Assembly: GCF_016863655.1 (NCBI RefSeq)
Contig: NZ_BOPH01000143.1
Coordinates: 45,237-109,236 of the forward strand
Direction of reading: 5' to 3'
From: Virgisporangium ochraceum
GTDB lineage: Bacteria > Actinomycetota > Actinomycetes > Mycobacteriales > Micromonosporaceae
Length of the DNA stretch: 64,000 nucleotides
Shown: positions 17,104 to 25,696 of the stretch, in pieces
How positions within the stretch are numbered: the stretch's first letter is position 1
Layout: each line of letters begins with the position of its first letter
Made by a program: the position numbers and the translations under genes
Notes under the pieces: generated by a model
Told to the model about the DNA's origin: nothing
The model's input: only the letters and a program-made list of their open reading frames with translations
Database searches by the model: none

Positions 17104-17892
17104 CTAGGGCTTGCGCCCCACCGCCCCGAACTGGTCGATCTCCTGCGCGTCGGTGTCCGGCCGCCACCGGGTCACCGACACGAGACCGGGTTCGACCAGC
17201 TCCAGCCCGTCGAAGAACGCACGCATGCGCTCCTCGCTGCGCAGGTGGTACTTCAGCGCCGCCGACTCGTTCCAGACCCGGGCCGACTCGACCACCTCGG
17301 GCGTGCGGTCGGTGCTGTCGCACATGGCGAAGTAGCTGCCCGAGGGGACGGCGTCGAGGACCTTCTTCACGATGCCCTGCGCCACGCCGTCGTCTTCGAT
17401 GTGGCCGAGGACGCCCATGAACAGCACGGCGACCGGCTTCGAGAAGTCGAGCGTGCGGGCGGCCTCGCGCAGCACCAGGTCGGTGTCGTACATGTCGGCG
17501 TCGAGGTAGTCGGTGACGCCCTCGGGGCTGCTGGTGAGCAGTGCCCGGGCGTGGGCGAGCACCAGCGGGTCGTTGTCGACGTACACGATGCGGCTGTCGG
17601 GTGCGACCGACTGGGCCACCTCGTGGGTGTTGTTCGCCGTCGGCAGACCGGTGCCGATGTCGAGGAACTGCCGTACCCCCGCCTCACCGGCGAGGTAGCG
17701 CACCGCCCGGATGAGGAACTTGCGGGTCAGGCGGGCGTTCTCGGCAAGCTCGGGTTGGGTGGCCAGGACCTGGTCGCCGACCGCGCGGTCGGCGGCGAAG
17801 TTGTCCTTGCCGCCCAGGATGTAGTTCCAGATGCGCGCGGTGTGCGGCACCGCGGTGTCGAGCTTGGGGTCGACCTGCTCGTCGTTCGCCAC
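17104..17892 (-). CDS. SAM-dependent methyltransferase, DUF574 family
   Basis: About 262 residues. Class I methyltransferase with motif I FLDIGTGLPT, motif II YVDND, and the family N-terminus PHTARIWNYILGGKDNFAADR, which defines the actinomycete DUF574 group. GTG 17892 is chosen since AAGGA lies 7-8 nt upstream; ATG 17943 has no ribosome binding site. These proteins commonly sit next to DUF5753 regulators, as here. Substrate unknown. A broken copy of the same family's C-terminus lies 100 bp upstream. Confidence 0.88.
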   Translation of the reverse strand: MANDEQVDPKLDTAVPHTARIWNYILGGKDNFAADRAVGDQVLATQPELAENARLTRKFLIRAVRYLAGEAGVRQFLDIGTGLPTANNTHEVAQSVAPDSRIVYVDNDPLVLAHARALLTSSPEGVTDYLDADMYDTDLVLREAARTLDFSKPVAVLFMGVLGHIEDDGVAQGIVKKVLDAVPSGSYFAMCDSTDRTPEVVESARVWNESAALKYHLRSEERMRAFFDGLELVEPGLVSVTRWRPDTDAQEIDQFGAVGRKP

Positions 17893-17991
17893 GGACGCGT
17901 CCTTCGGTTCGGGTGCAACGAAGCAATTGATCGCGCTCAGCATAGACCGTCGTGATGGCTCGCCGGCTCAGGCGTGCGGCCACCACGCGTC

Positions 17992-18060
17992 CTACGGTTC
18001 GCGGCCCGCTCCACCGAACCGGTCGATCTCCGGTCCCCGGTGTCCGGCCGCCACCGGCGG
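17992..18060 (-). pseudogene. Relic of a second DUF574 methyltransferase C-terminus
   Basis: On the minus strand this short stretch encodes, with one frameshift, RWRPDTG then EIDRFGGAGREP and a stop, matching the C-terminus RWRPDTDAQEIDQFGAVGRKP of the intact neighbour at 17104. Nothing else of the gene remains. It is the 3' scar of a duplicated or recombined methyltransferase gene. Confidence 0.7.
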
Positions 18061-18066
18061 CGCGGG

Positions 18067-18349
18067 TCACGGCCGCGGGCGGTACTCCCGTTGCCACGCC
18101 TGGGCGAGGTGGTCGTGGAGGATCCCGTTCGACAGCAGGCACCCGTTCACCGGCCGGTCGTAGCGCTGCGCGGCGCCCCGGCGGTCGTGACCGTTCCGTC
18201 GCGGAACGCGCCGCCGCCGAGCGTGGCCCGGTACGTCTCCCGCGTGGACGGGTTGTGCCCGACCGCGACCCGCCGGCGGCCGTCGACCACCAGCGCGAGC
18301 GACACCATGAACGCCGGGATGCCGAGGATCAGCGGGCGGGTGCCGTCGG
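18067..18349 (-). pseudogene. Relic of an inositol-monophosphatase-family gene
   Basis: The minus strand from 18349 encodes TDGTRPLILGIPAFMVSL, then LVVDG, NPSTRETYRA and GGGAF, which matches the DGT-centred metal/substrate motif and following block of inositol-monophosphatase/HisN proteins. After a frame change it continues as NGCLLSNGILHD and stops at 18067, like the family C-terminus. The N-terminal third and ~100 central residues are missing and no start exists, so it is a deletion-bearing pseudogene. Confidence 0.65.
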
Positions 18350-21300
18350 TCAGGCCCTCAGCCGGCGCAGGACGGCGCCGCCCGCGAGCAGGGACAGGCC
18401 GGTCACCACCATGAGGATCATGCCCACGCCCGTCACCGGCAGGGAGTCGTCGCCGGCGGGAGCGGCGGGCACCGTCAGGTCCAGGCGTAGGGCGTGCGGC
18501 TGGCCCTGCGGGTCGACGCCCAGCGCGACGAACGCGTGCCGTCCCGCCGGCAGGTCGTCGGGCACCTCCACGGACACCTGGAACGACCCGTTCCCGTCGG
18601 CGGTCGCGGTCGCCAGCACCACCGGCTCGGAGTAGACGGTCACCGTCACGGTGGAGAAGGGTGCGAACCCCGTTCCGGTCACCAGCAGGCGTTGGCCTGG
18701 TGCGACGCGGTTGTCCGCGTCGGCGGTCAGGGTCAGAGTCGTGGCCGGGGGTGTCGCGGGTGGCTCGGGCGTCGCCGGGCGCACGGCCTGCGACGGCTGG
18801 CTCTGCGGCGAGGTGCCGCCGTGGGTGCCGCGGGCGACCACGGTCACCGTGTAGTCCTTTCCTGCCTCGGCGCCGAGCACGCACGTCGTGGCGCCGGTGG
18901 TCTCGCACGTGGCCGGGCCCGGCGTCGCGGTCACCAGGTAGCCGGCGACGCCGGTGCCGGGCTGCGCGGGCGCGGTCCACGACACGGTGATCGACGCGAC
19001 GCCCGCGACGGCCTGTACCGCGGTCGGCGCGCCCGGCGCGACGCCGGGCCGCACCGACGCCGACGCGCCGGCCGTCGAGTCGCCCGCGGGCGAGTGCGCG
19101 ACCACCGACACGAGGTAGTCCGTGCCGTTGGTGAGGCCGGCGATCGCGCAGGTGGTTCCGGTGGTGTCGCAGCTGTGCCCGCCGGGCTGGGCGGTCGCGG
19201 TGTAGCCGGTGACGCCGTCGGTCGGTTGCGGCGGCGTCCACGCGATGGTCGCGCCGCCGTCCGTCGGGGTCGCGGTGGTCGCGGTCGGCGCGGTCGCCGC
19301 CGCCAGTGCCGTCACGGCGGTGGACCCGCCCGAGCGCACGCCTTCCAGCCCGGAGCGGACCGCGGAGACCTGGAACGTGTACGCGACGCCCGGCGTGAGC
19401 CCGGTGACCGTGCACGGTGTCGACGCGGTCGGACCGGCGCAGGTGCCGGCGGATACGGCGGCGTACGGCCCCCCGCTGGCGGCGTACACGCGGTACGCGT
19501 CGACGGGGCCGGCCGGCGCGGTCCAGGTGACGGTGAGGGTGGCCGGGCCGGTGACGCTCGCCGTGCCGATCGTCGGCGCGTCCGGCGCGGCGACGGCCTG
19601 TACCGGGGCCGACGCGTCCGACGCCGGTCCGTCTCCGGCGGCGTTGACCGCGGTGACGCGGAACCGGTACGGCACGCCGGCGGTGAGCCCGCCGACGACG
19701 CAGCCGCTGGCGGTGCAGCCCTGGACGGCGGCGTACGGCGCCCCGTCGGCGGAGGACTCGACGCGGTGGCCGGTCACCGGCCGGTCGGCGGTCGGGGTCG
19801 GCCCGGTCCAGTCGACCCGCAGCGACCGGTCGCCGGCGACGGCGACGGTCGGCGTGCCCGGCGCGGCCGGGACGTCGACCGCGGTGACGGCGGCCGTCGG
19901 CCCGGACCGCGGTCCCTCCAGTCCCCCGGTGACGCCGGAGACGGTGACCGTGTACGGCGTGCCCGGGGTCAGCCCGGTGACCGTGCACGGCGAAGCCGCG
20001 GGCGGGCCGGCGCAGGTGCCGGCGGATACCGCGGCGTACGGTCCGCCGCTCGCGACCCACACGCGGTACGCGTCGACCGGTCCGGCGGGCGCGGTCCAGG
20101 TGACGGTGAGGGTGCCCGGGCCGGTGACGCTCGCCGTGCCGATCGTCGGCGCGTCCGGCGCGACGGGTGGCGCGGTGACGGTCACCGCGCCGTCGGCCTG
20201 CTGCCCGTCGACGACGGCGCGCACCGACCCGGCGCCGGTGGCCGACCCGGTGTACGTGGCGGTCGCCCGGCCCTGCTGGATGGTGGCCTGCTGGCCGGTC
20301 AGCGTGCCGCCGGTGGCGGTCCAGGTGACCGGCAGCCCGGCGAGCGGCCCGAGGGGGTCGTCGACGTCCGCGCCCGCGGAGTCCTTGCGGAACCCGGCGG
20401 TCGCGGTGGCGGTGGCGCCGGTGGCGACCGACGCCGGCTCGACGGTGACACCCAGCCGCAGGTACGGCTCGACCACGGCGGTGCCGGTGACGCCGTCGCA
20501 GCCGGTGGTGCCCGGCCCGCCGTTGCAGCCCCACCAGGTGCGGGCGGCGGTCAGCGTGCCGCCGTCGCGGTGGACGGCGCCGCCGTGGCTGGAGGTGTTG
20601 CCGACGACCCGGCTGAGGGACAGCGTCGTCGTGTCCGCGGCGTAGAGGGCGCCGCCCCGGCCCTCGGCGCCGCCGGTGCCGGTCGCGGTGTTGCCGGTGA
20701 ACACGGTGCGGTCGAACGTCGGTGAGCCGGAGTGCACGTACACCGCGCCGCCGCGCGCGTCGGCGTGGGTGCCGCTGCCGGTGGCGGCGTTGTCGGTGAA
20801 CCGGGAGCCGGTCACGACCATCGACCCGCCGGCCGCGTCGGCGCGCAGGGCGAGGGCGGCGCCGCCGTTGAAGGTCGTGCCCGGTCCGCTGGTGTTGGCC
20901 ATGGTGTTGGCGTGGAAGGTGGTCCCGTCGACGAGCAGGTCGTCGGTGGCCCTTTGGGCGGAGAACCAGACGCCGCCGCCGGCGCTGCTGCCCGACGTGT
21001 TGCCGCTGATCACGCACCCGGTGATGGACAGGTCGCCGCCGGCCATGGCCACGCCGCCGCCCGGTGCGTTCGTGCGGACGGTGGCGGCGTCGTTGACGTT
21101 GCCGGTGATCCGGCAGTCCGACAGCGCCACGGTGTTCCCGACCGGTGCGGTCGGCGCTCCGGCGAGGATCCCGCCGCCGCCGTACCCGTCGGAGGGACGG
21201 CCGTTGCGGACGGTCACGCCGGTCAGCGCCAGGTGGACGTCGCCGGCCCCGGTCGGGTCGACGTCGATCACGCGGTCGGTGGCATTGCCGTCGATGACGG

Positions 21301-21664
21301 TCGCGGCGGGTCCGGCGCCGCCGATGGTGAGGTCGACCGTGCCGTTGCCGCCCCGGATGGCGAGCGCGCCCTGGGTGAGCGTGTAGGTGCCGGCCGGCAC
21401 GGAGACCGTCCCGGTGCCGGCGTTGCGGGCCCGGCAGACCGCCTCGCGCAGCGAGAGCTGGTTGTCGGCGCCGGCGCCGGCGGTGATCGCGCCGTTCGCG
21501 CAGGCGCCGAGGTCGTCGGTGTCGGCGGTCGTGGTGACCGCGTGAGCGGCGGCCCGCGCGGGCGTGGCGACGGCCAGGACCGCGAACGCGGGACCCGTGA
21601 GGGCGGCGAGCACGGTCGCGGCGCCGGAGCGCAGCACCCGCGCCGTGACGGTGTTCCTACCCAT
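18350..21664 (-). CDS. LPVTG-anchored surface protein, beta-helix and FN3 repeats
   Basis: 1104 residues. Signal peptide (residues 1-~38, ending ARAAA), then a right-handed parallel beta-helix region (~45-390, with LSLREAVCRARN and many GN/GG turns), an invasin-like Ig domain, five fibronectin-III-like domains (~490-960) and an Ig-like domain. It ends with sortase signal LPVTG, a hydrophobic segment and RRLRA. Exported and probably wall-linked; a role in adhesion or polysaccharide binding is inference. FN3 domains 1 and 3 are near copies. ATG 21664 is preferred over the in-frame TTG at 21670. Confidence 0.85.
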   Translation of the reverse strand: MGRNTVTARVLRSGAATVLAALTGPAFAVLAVATPARAAAHAVTTTADTDDLGACANGAITAGAGADNQLSLREAVCRARNAGTGTVSVPAGTYTLTQGALAIRGGNGTVDLTIGGAGPAATVIDGNATDRVIDVDPTGAGDVHLALTGVTVRNGRPSDGYGGGGILAGAPTAPVGNTVALSDCRITGNVNDAATVRTNAPGGGVAMAGGDLSITGCVISGNTSGSSAGGGVWFSAQRATDDLLVDGTTFHANTMANTSGPGTTFNGGAALALRADAAGGSMVVTGSRFTDNAATGSGTHADARGGAVYVHSGSPTFDRTVFTGNTATGTGGAEGRGGALYAADTTTLSLSRVVGNTSSHGGAVHRDGGTLTAARTWWGCNGGPGTTGCDGVTGTAVVEPYLRLGVTVEPASVATGATATATAGFRKDSAGADVDDPLGPLAGLPVTWTATGGTLTGQQATIQQGRATATYTGSATGAGSVRAVVDGQQADGAVTVTAPPVAPDAPTIGTASVTGPGTLTVTWTAPAGPVDAYRVWVASGGPYAAVSAGTCAGPPAASPCTVTGLTPGTPYTVTVSGVTGGLEGPRSGPTAAVTAVDVPAAPGTPTVAVAGDRSLRVDWTGPTPTADRPVTGHRVESSADGAPYAAVQGCTASGCVVGGLTAGVPYRFRVTAVNAAGDGPASDASAPVQAVAAPDAPTIGTASVTGPATLTVTWTAPAGPVDAYRVYAASGGPYAAVSAGTCAGPTASTPCTVTGLTPGVAYTFQVSAVRSGLEGVRSGGSTAVTALAAATAPTATTATPTDGGATIAWTPPQPTDGVTGYTATAQPGGHSCDTTGTTCAIAGLTNGTDYLVSVVAHSPAGDSTAGASASVRPGVAPGAPTAVQAVAGVASITVSWTAPAQPGTGVAGYLVTATPGPATCETTGATTCVLGAEAGKDYTVTVVARGTHGGTSPQSQPSQAVRPATPEPPATPPATTLTLTADADNRVAPGQRLLVTGTGFAPFSTVTVTVYSEPVVLATATADGNGSFQVSVEVPDDLPAGRHAFVALGVDPQGQPHALRLDLTVPAAPAGDDSLPVTGVGMILMVVTGLSLLAGGAVLRRLRA

Positions 21665-21784
21665 GGACAACCCCGGCTCCCCCCGCTCGGCCGCCCGAAT
21701 CTAACCGATCTTGACTACTTTCGGTGCTAACGTGCTCACAATTGGTAATTGCCGAGAGCGGCACCGTTTCGGGGGGTTGCGCGC

Positions 21785-22150
21785 ATGGTGTCCCGTCGAC
21801 AGACGCTTGCCACGGGTGCCGGTCTGGGCGCCGGAGTGGCCCTGGGCGCGGTCCTCGGCGTCGCCGGTCCGGCCGGCGCCGCCGTGAACCCGCTGCGCCG
21901 GTCCGCGTTCGCGCCGCTGGTCGGTGCCGCCCTCACGCTGTCCGGCTCCGCTGGGCGGTACGAGGTGACCCTCGTCGCGGCGCCCGGGTCCGACGACGTG
22001 TTCTCGCTGCGGTTCGCCACGTCCGACCGGGTGCCCGAGGGCATCTACCGCGTGGGTCACCCCGACCTGGCACCCGTGGACCTGTTCCTCACCCCGACCG
22101 GTCCCGCCCCGGACCGGGTCGAGGCCGTCGTCAACCGGAGCCGGGCGTGA
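21785..22150 (+). CDS. DUF6916-like protein with Tat-type signal
   Basis: 121 residues. N-terminus MVSRRQTLATGAGLGAGVALGAVLGVAGPAGA looks like a twin-arginine export signal (stretches listed in two parts: SRRQTL, then the hydrophobic run). The mature part is a small beta domain with FSLRF, YRVGHP and VDLFL motifs, which I associate with DUF6916. The same motifs recur in the C-terminal part of the next gene. GTGA overlap with that gene starts an operon of five. Function unknown. Confidence 0.65.
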   Translation: MVSRRQTLATGAGLGAGVALGAVLGVAGPAGAAVNPLRRSAFAPLVGAALTLSGSAGRYEVTLVAAPGSDDVFSLRFATSDRVPEGIYRVGHPDLAPVDLFLTPTGPAPDRVEAVVNRSRA

Positions 22151-22992
22151 CCGCGGTCCACCCACCGGTCCCGACGCCCGCGACCGGCGCGACGGCGCTG
22201 CTGGACCTGCGCGCGGCGACCGATGCCGACGAACCGTTCCTGCGGGCCGTGTACGCGCAGGCCCGCGCCGAGGAGGTCGCCGCGTTCGGCTGGCCGCCGG
22301 CCGAGGTGCACGCGTTCCTCACCATCCAGTTCGACGCCCAGCGCCGCCACCTGCGCGCCGCGTACCCCGCCTCGGTCGACGCGATCGTCGTCGTAGACGG
22401 GGTTCCGGCCGGCCGGCTGTGGGTCGACCGCGGCGCCGGCGCGGTCACCGTCATCGACCTCGCCCTGCTGACCGCGCACCGCGGCGCCGGCACCGGCGGG
22501 CGGCTGCTGCGCGACCTGCAGGCCGACGCCGCCGCCCGGGGCGTGCCGGTGCGGCTGCGGGTGCTGCGGACCAGCCGCGCCCGGCACCTGTACGAGCGGC
22601 TCGGCTTCCGCCCGGTGCCGGCCGCCGACGCACACGACGACCAGCAGCGCCTCGCCCTGCGGTGGATGCCGCCCGGACCGGCGGAGTGGACCGCCGCCGC
22701 CGGCACCCCGGGGCGGCTCGCCGGCCTGCCGGCGCTGGTGGTCGACTGCTCCGTACCGCTCGTACAGGGGCCGTACGAGCGGTACGGGGTCCACTTCCTG
22801 GTGCCCGCCGACGCGGCGCTCGGCCAGGGCACGTACCGCGTCGAGCACCCGGCCGTCGGCGCGGTCGACGTGTTCGTGGTGCCGACCGCGCACACCGGCG
22901 ACGGGCTCGTGCTCACCGCCACGTTCGTGCGCGGGGCCGGCACGATCGTGGGCGAGCCTGCCACGCTCGCGCCGGAGGCCGGGTCGCCGTGA
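22147..22992 (+). CDS. GNAT acetyltransferase fused to DUF6916-like domain
   Basis: 281 residues. Residues ~18-175 are a GNAT N-acetyltransferase with the acetyl-CoA motif LLTAHRGAGTGGRLL and the late HLYERLGF motif. Residues ~180-281 are a beta domain related to the preceding protein (VHFLVP, YRVEHP, VDVFVVP). Overlaps both neighbours by GTGA, so it is tightly coupled to the tail-collar genes. The combination suggests modification of a partner displayed by this operon; the substrate is unknown. Confidence 0.75.
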   Translation: MTAVHPPVPTPATGATALLDLRAATDADEPFLRAVYAQARAEEVAAFGWPPAEVHAFLTIQFDAQRRHLRAAYPASVDAIVVVDGVPAGRLWVDRGAGAVTVIDLALLTAHRGAGTGGRLLRDLQADAAARGVPVRLRVLRTSRARHLYERLGFRPVPAADAHDDQQRLALRWMPPGPAEWTAAAGTPGRLAGLPALVVDCSVPLVQGPYERYGVHFLVPADAALGQGTYRVEHPAVGAVDVFVVPTAHTGDGLVLTATFVRGAGTIVGEPATLAPEAGSP

Positions 22993-23507
22993 GCGAACCG
23001 TTCATCGGCGAGATCCGCATCGTCGGCTGGAACTTCGCGCCGTCCCAGTGGGCGTTCTGCCACGGGCAGCTCATGAACATCCAGCAGAACACCGCGCTGT
23101 TCGCGCTGCTCGGGGTCACCTACGGCGGCAACGGCACCACCACGTTCGGGCTGCCCGACCTGCGCGGGCGGGCACCGGTGCACCAGGGCACCGGCGCGGG
23201 CCTGACCCCGCGGACCCTCGGCGAGCAGGGCGGCGTCGAGGCGGTCACGCTCATCGGCACCGAACTGCCGACGCACACCCACCAGGCCCGCGCGTCGACC
23301 GTCGACGGGACCCTGGACAGCCCGTCGGGCGCGTACTGGGCGCCGTGGTCGGACACGCCGTACGTGGGCGGGCCGGTCGCCCGGGTCCCGATGAACCAGG
23401 CCGCGGTCGTCCCGGCCGGCAGCGGGCAGCCGCACGAGAACCGCTCGCCGTACCTGGCGCTGAACTTCGTGATCGCGTTGTCCGGGATCTTCCCGACCAC
23501 CAGCTGA
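22989..23507 (+). CDS. Phage tail collar domain protein 1
   Basis: 172 residues. Full tail-collar/MdpB-type protein: N-terminal GEIRIVGWNFAP, then NTALFALLGVTYGGNG, FGLPDLRGRAP, THTH, and the C-terminal NFVIALSGIFP. Such proteins resemble short tail-fibre knobs and are annotated as 'phage tail protein' or 'microcystin-dependent protein' in many bacteria without a phage nearby. First of three paralogues. GTG start overlaps the GNAT stop. Confidence 0.85.
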   Translation: MSEPFIGEIRIVGWNFAPSQWAFCHGQLMNIQQNTALFALLGVTYGGNGTTTFGLPDLRGRAPVHQGTGAGLTPRTLGEQGGVEAVTLIGTELPTHTHQARASTVDGTLDSPSGAYWAPWSDTPYVGGPVARVPMNQAAVVPAGSGQPHENRSPYLALNFVIALSGIFPTTS

Positions 23508-23532
23508 GCACCCCGAGAGCAGGAACGTGGCG

Positions 23533-24024
23533 ATGAGCGATCCGTACATCGGTGAGATCCGGATGGTCGGGTTCTCCCGGGTGCCCGACGGCTGGGCGCG
23601 GTGCGACGGCCAGCTGCTGCCGATCTCCGGGAACGAGGCGCTGTTCTCGGTGCTCGGGACGATCTACGGCGGCGACGGCCAGTCCACGTTCGGCCTGCCC
23701 GACCTGCGCGGGCGCCGGCCGGTGCACGCGGGGCCCTCGTTCGTCGCCGGGCAGGCCGGCGGCACCGAGACGCACACCCTCACCGCCACCGAGCTGCCCG
23801 CGCACACCCACCAGGTGCGGGCGGCCGCGTCCGGCGCGGTCACCGGGCCCGCGAACGCGGTGTGGGCACCGGCGCCGCGCGGCTTCGGGTCCACGGCGGG
23901 CGCGGTGCTCGCGTCGGGCTGCGTGTCGACCGCCGGCGGCGGCCAGCCGCACGACAACCTCCCGCCGTTCCTCGTCGTCTCGTTCCTGATCGCGCTGGTC
24001 GGGATCTACCCGTCACGGAGCTGA
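23533..24024 (+). CDS. Phage tail collar domain protein 2
   Basis: 163 residues, paralogue of its neighbours: GEIRMVGFSRVPDGWARCDG, YGGDGQSTFGLPDLRGR, HTHQVR, and SFLIALVGIYP. ATG 23533 is preferred to GTG 23527 because AGGA then lies 8 nt upstream. Same operon. No capsid, terminase or tail-tube gene is nearby, so this is not a prophage remnant in the ordinary sense. Confidence 0.85.
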   Translation: MSDPYIGEIRMVGFSRVPDGWARCDGQLLPISGNEALFSVLGTIYGGDGQSTFGLPDLRGRRPVHAGPSFVAGQAGGTETHTLTATELPAHTHQVRAAASGAVTGPANAVWAPAPRGFGSTAGAVLASGCVSTAGGGQPHDNLPPFLVVSFLIALVGIYPSRS

Positions 24025-24027
24025 CCG

Positions 24028-24558
24028 ATGTCCGAGCCCTTCCTGGGCGAGATCCGCCTGAACGCCTTCGACTACGCCCCGAACCACTGGGCGCTGTGCA
24101 ACGGCCAGCTGCTGCCGATCGCCCAGAACACGGCGCTGTTCTCGCTGCTCGGCACGTACTACGGCGGCAACGGCATCAGCACGTTCGGCCTGCCCGACCT
24201 GCGGGGCGCCGGCCCGATCGGGTTCCAGCAGGGTCCCGGGCTGACCGGCTACGAGATCGGGGCGAGGGGCGGCGCCGCGACGGTCACGCTGACGTCGGCC
24301 CACCTGCCGGCGCACACGCACGTCGCGATGGGCGCCGACGTGCGCGGCACCACCAACAGCCCGGCCGACGCCACCTGGGCCCGGGCGATGCTCGGCCGGG
24401 TGCGCGACACGACCTACGCCGCCGCGCCGGACGCGACGCTCATGGCACCCGACGCGCTGACCCCGGCCGGGAACGGCCAGCCGCACCCCAACCTGCCGCC
24501 GTACCTGACGGTCACGTTCGTCATCGCTCTGCAGGGCCTGTTCCCGCCGCGGGACTGA
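24028..24558 (+). CDS. Phage tail collar domain protein 3
   Basis: 176 residues, third paralogue: GEIRLNAFDYAPNHWALCNG, YGGNGISTFGLPDLRG, PAHTH, FVIALQGLFP. It starts 3 nt after the previous stop. The last gene of the five-gene operon; its 3' end overlaps the convergent VOC gene by 38 nt. The three proteins differ mainly in the central loop, as expected for parts of a hetero-oligomer or for alternative tips. Confidence 0.85.
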   Translation: MSEPFLGEIRLNAFDYAPNHWALCNGQLLPIAQNTALFSLLGTYYGGNGISTFGLPDLRGAGPIGFQQGPGLTGYEIGARGGAATVTLTSAHLPAHTHVAMGADVRGTTNSPADATWARAMLGRVRDTTYAAAPDATLMAPDALTPAGNGQPHPNLPPYLTVTFVIALQGLFPPRD

Positions 24559-24955
24559 GCTGCCCGGGCGGTCCCAGCAGGTCCCACCTGTTGCCGGCGA
24601 TGTCGACGAAGACCGCGACGCGGCCGTACGGCTCCGACCGCGGCGCGGTGACGAACTCGACCCCGGCGGCGGTCATCCGCCCGTACGCCGCGTCGAAGTC
24701 GTCGACCCGCAGGAACAGCCCGACCCGGCCGGCGAACTGGCGGCCGACGGCGGCCCGCTGCTCGTCGCCGTCGGCCTGTGCCAGCAGGAGCCCCGTGCGG
24801 CCGCCGGGCGGGCGGACGACCACCCACCGCTTCGGCCGGCCGTCGTTGGTCGTCGACGGCGAGTCCTCGACGAGGTCGAACCCCAGGACGCCGGTGAAGA
24901 ACGCGACCGCGTCGTCGTAGTCGTCGACGATGATGGATACAAGATCCAGGTTCAT
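24521..24955 (-). CDS. VOC (glyoxalase/bleomycin-resistance) family protein
   Basis: 144 residues with the duplicated beta-alpha-beta-beta-beta VOC fold: IIVDDYDDAVAFFTGVLGFDLVED at the start and FVDIAGNRWDLLGP at the end. Members are metal-dependent isomerases, dioxygenases or binding proteins. TAACGT lies 7 nt before ATG 24955, so the mRNA is probably leaderless. Substrate unknown. Confidence 0.85.
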   Translation of the reverse strand: MNLDLVSIIVDDYDDAVAFFTGVLGFDLVEDSPSTTNDGRPKRWVVVRPPGGRTGLLLAQADGDEQRAAVGRQFAGRVGLFLRVDDFDAAYGRMTAAGVEFVTAPRSEPYGRVAVFVDIAGNRWDLLGPPGQLSPAAGTGPAER

Positions 24956-25022
24956 GCCGCAGACGTTAGCCCGGTCACGGAATCCGGCGTCGACACCGGT
25001 CGGCCGGCGGTCTCCGGTTAGC

Positions 25023-25685
25023 GTGGCGGCCGTGGACGGGATCCTCTTCGACATGGACGGCACGCTGGTCGACAGCGAGAAGGTGTGGTCGGTCGGCCTC
25101 GACCAGCTGGCCGCGCACCTCGGCGGGCGGCTGTCCGACACCGCGCGGCACGCGATGGTCGGCACCAGCATGGGCCAGTCGATGCGGATCCTGCACGACG
25201 ACCTCGGCGTCGACGCCGACGAGGCCGAGAGCGTGCGCTACCTGGAGGAGCGCGTGTCGGTGATGTTCGCCGACGGGCTTATCTGGCGGCCGGGCGCCCC
25301 CGAGCTGCTCGCCGCTGTGCGCTCGGCCGGCATACCGACCGCGCTGGTGACCGCGACCCGCCGGCACCTGGTGGAGGTCGCGCTGATCACGCTCGGCCCG
25401 CACAACTTCGACGCCGTCGTCGCCGGCGACGACCTCGACGAGACCAAGCCCCACCCGGCGCCGTACCGCACCGCCGCCGAGCTGCTGCGCGCCGACCCGG
25501 CCCGGTGCGTGGCCGTCGAGGACTCCCCCAACGGCATCGCCAGTGCCCTCGCGGCGGGGTGCGTCGTGGTGGGGGTGCCGTGCGAGGTCGGGCTCGGTCA
25601 CCTGTCCGGCGTGCACCTGGTCGACAGCCTCGCCGACCTCAGCGTCGGCAGCCTCCGCGACCTCGTCGCCGCACGGGCGGCGTGA
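25023..25685 (+). CDS. HAD-superfamily phosphatase
   Basis: 220 residues. HAD motif I DMDGTLVDSE near the N-terminus, motif II VTATR, motif III K in DETKPHPAPY, motif IV VEDSPNGI. Resembles beta-phosphoglucomutase / CbbY / sugar-phosphate phosphatase subfamily (cap I). Start uncertain between GTG 25023 and 25032. Likely a cytoplasmic small-molecule phosphatase. Confidence 0.88.
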   Translation: MAAVDGILFDMDGTLVDSEKVWSVGLDQLAAHLGGRLSDTARHAMVGTSMGQSMRILHDDLGVDADEAESVRYLEERVSVMFADGLIWRPGAPELLAAVRSAGIPTALVTATRRHLVEVALITLGPHNFDAVVAGDDLDETKPHPAPYRTAAELLRADPARCVAVEDSPNGIASALAAGCVVVGVPCEVGLGHLSGVHLVDSLADLSVGSLRDLVAARAA

Positions 25686-25696
25686 GTCCCGCGTGA

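Noticed and set aside
17104..21664. A secondary-metabolite cluster around the methyltransferases and regulators
   Set aside because: No PKS, NRPS, terpene or lanthipeptide core enzyme is present in the window.
22989..24558. Prophage interpretation of the tail-collar genes
   Set aside because: No terminase, capsid, portal, tail-tube, lysis or integrase gene nearby.
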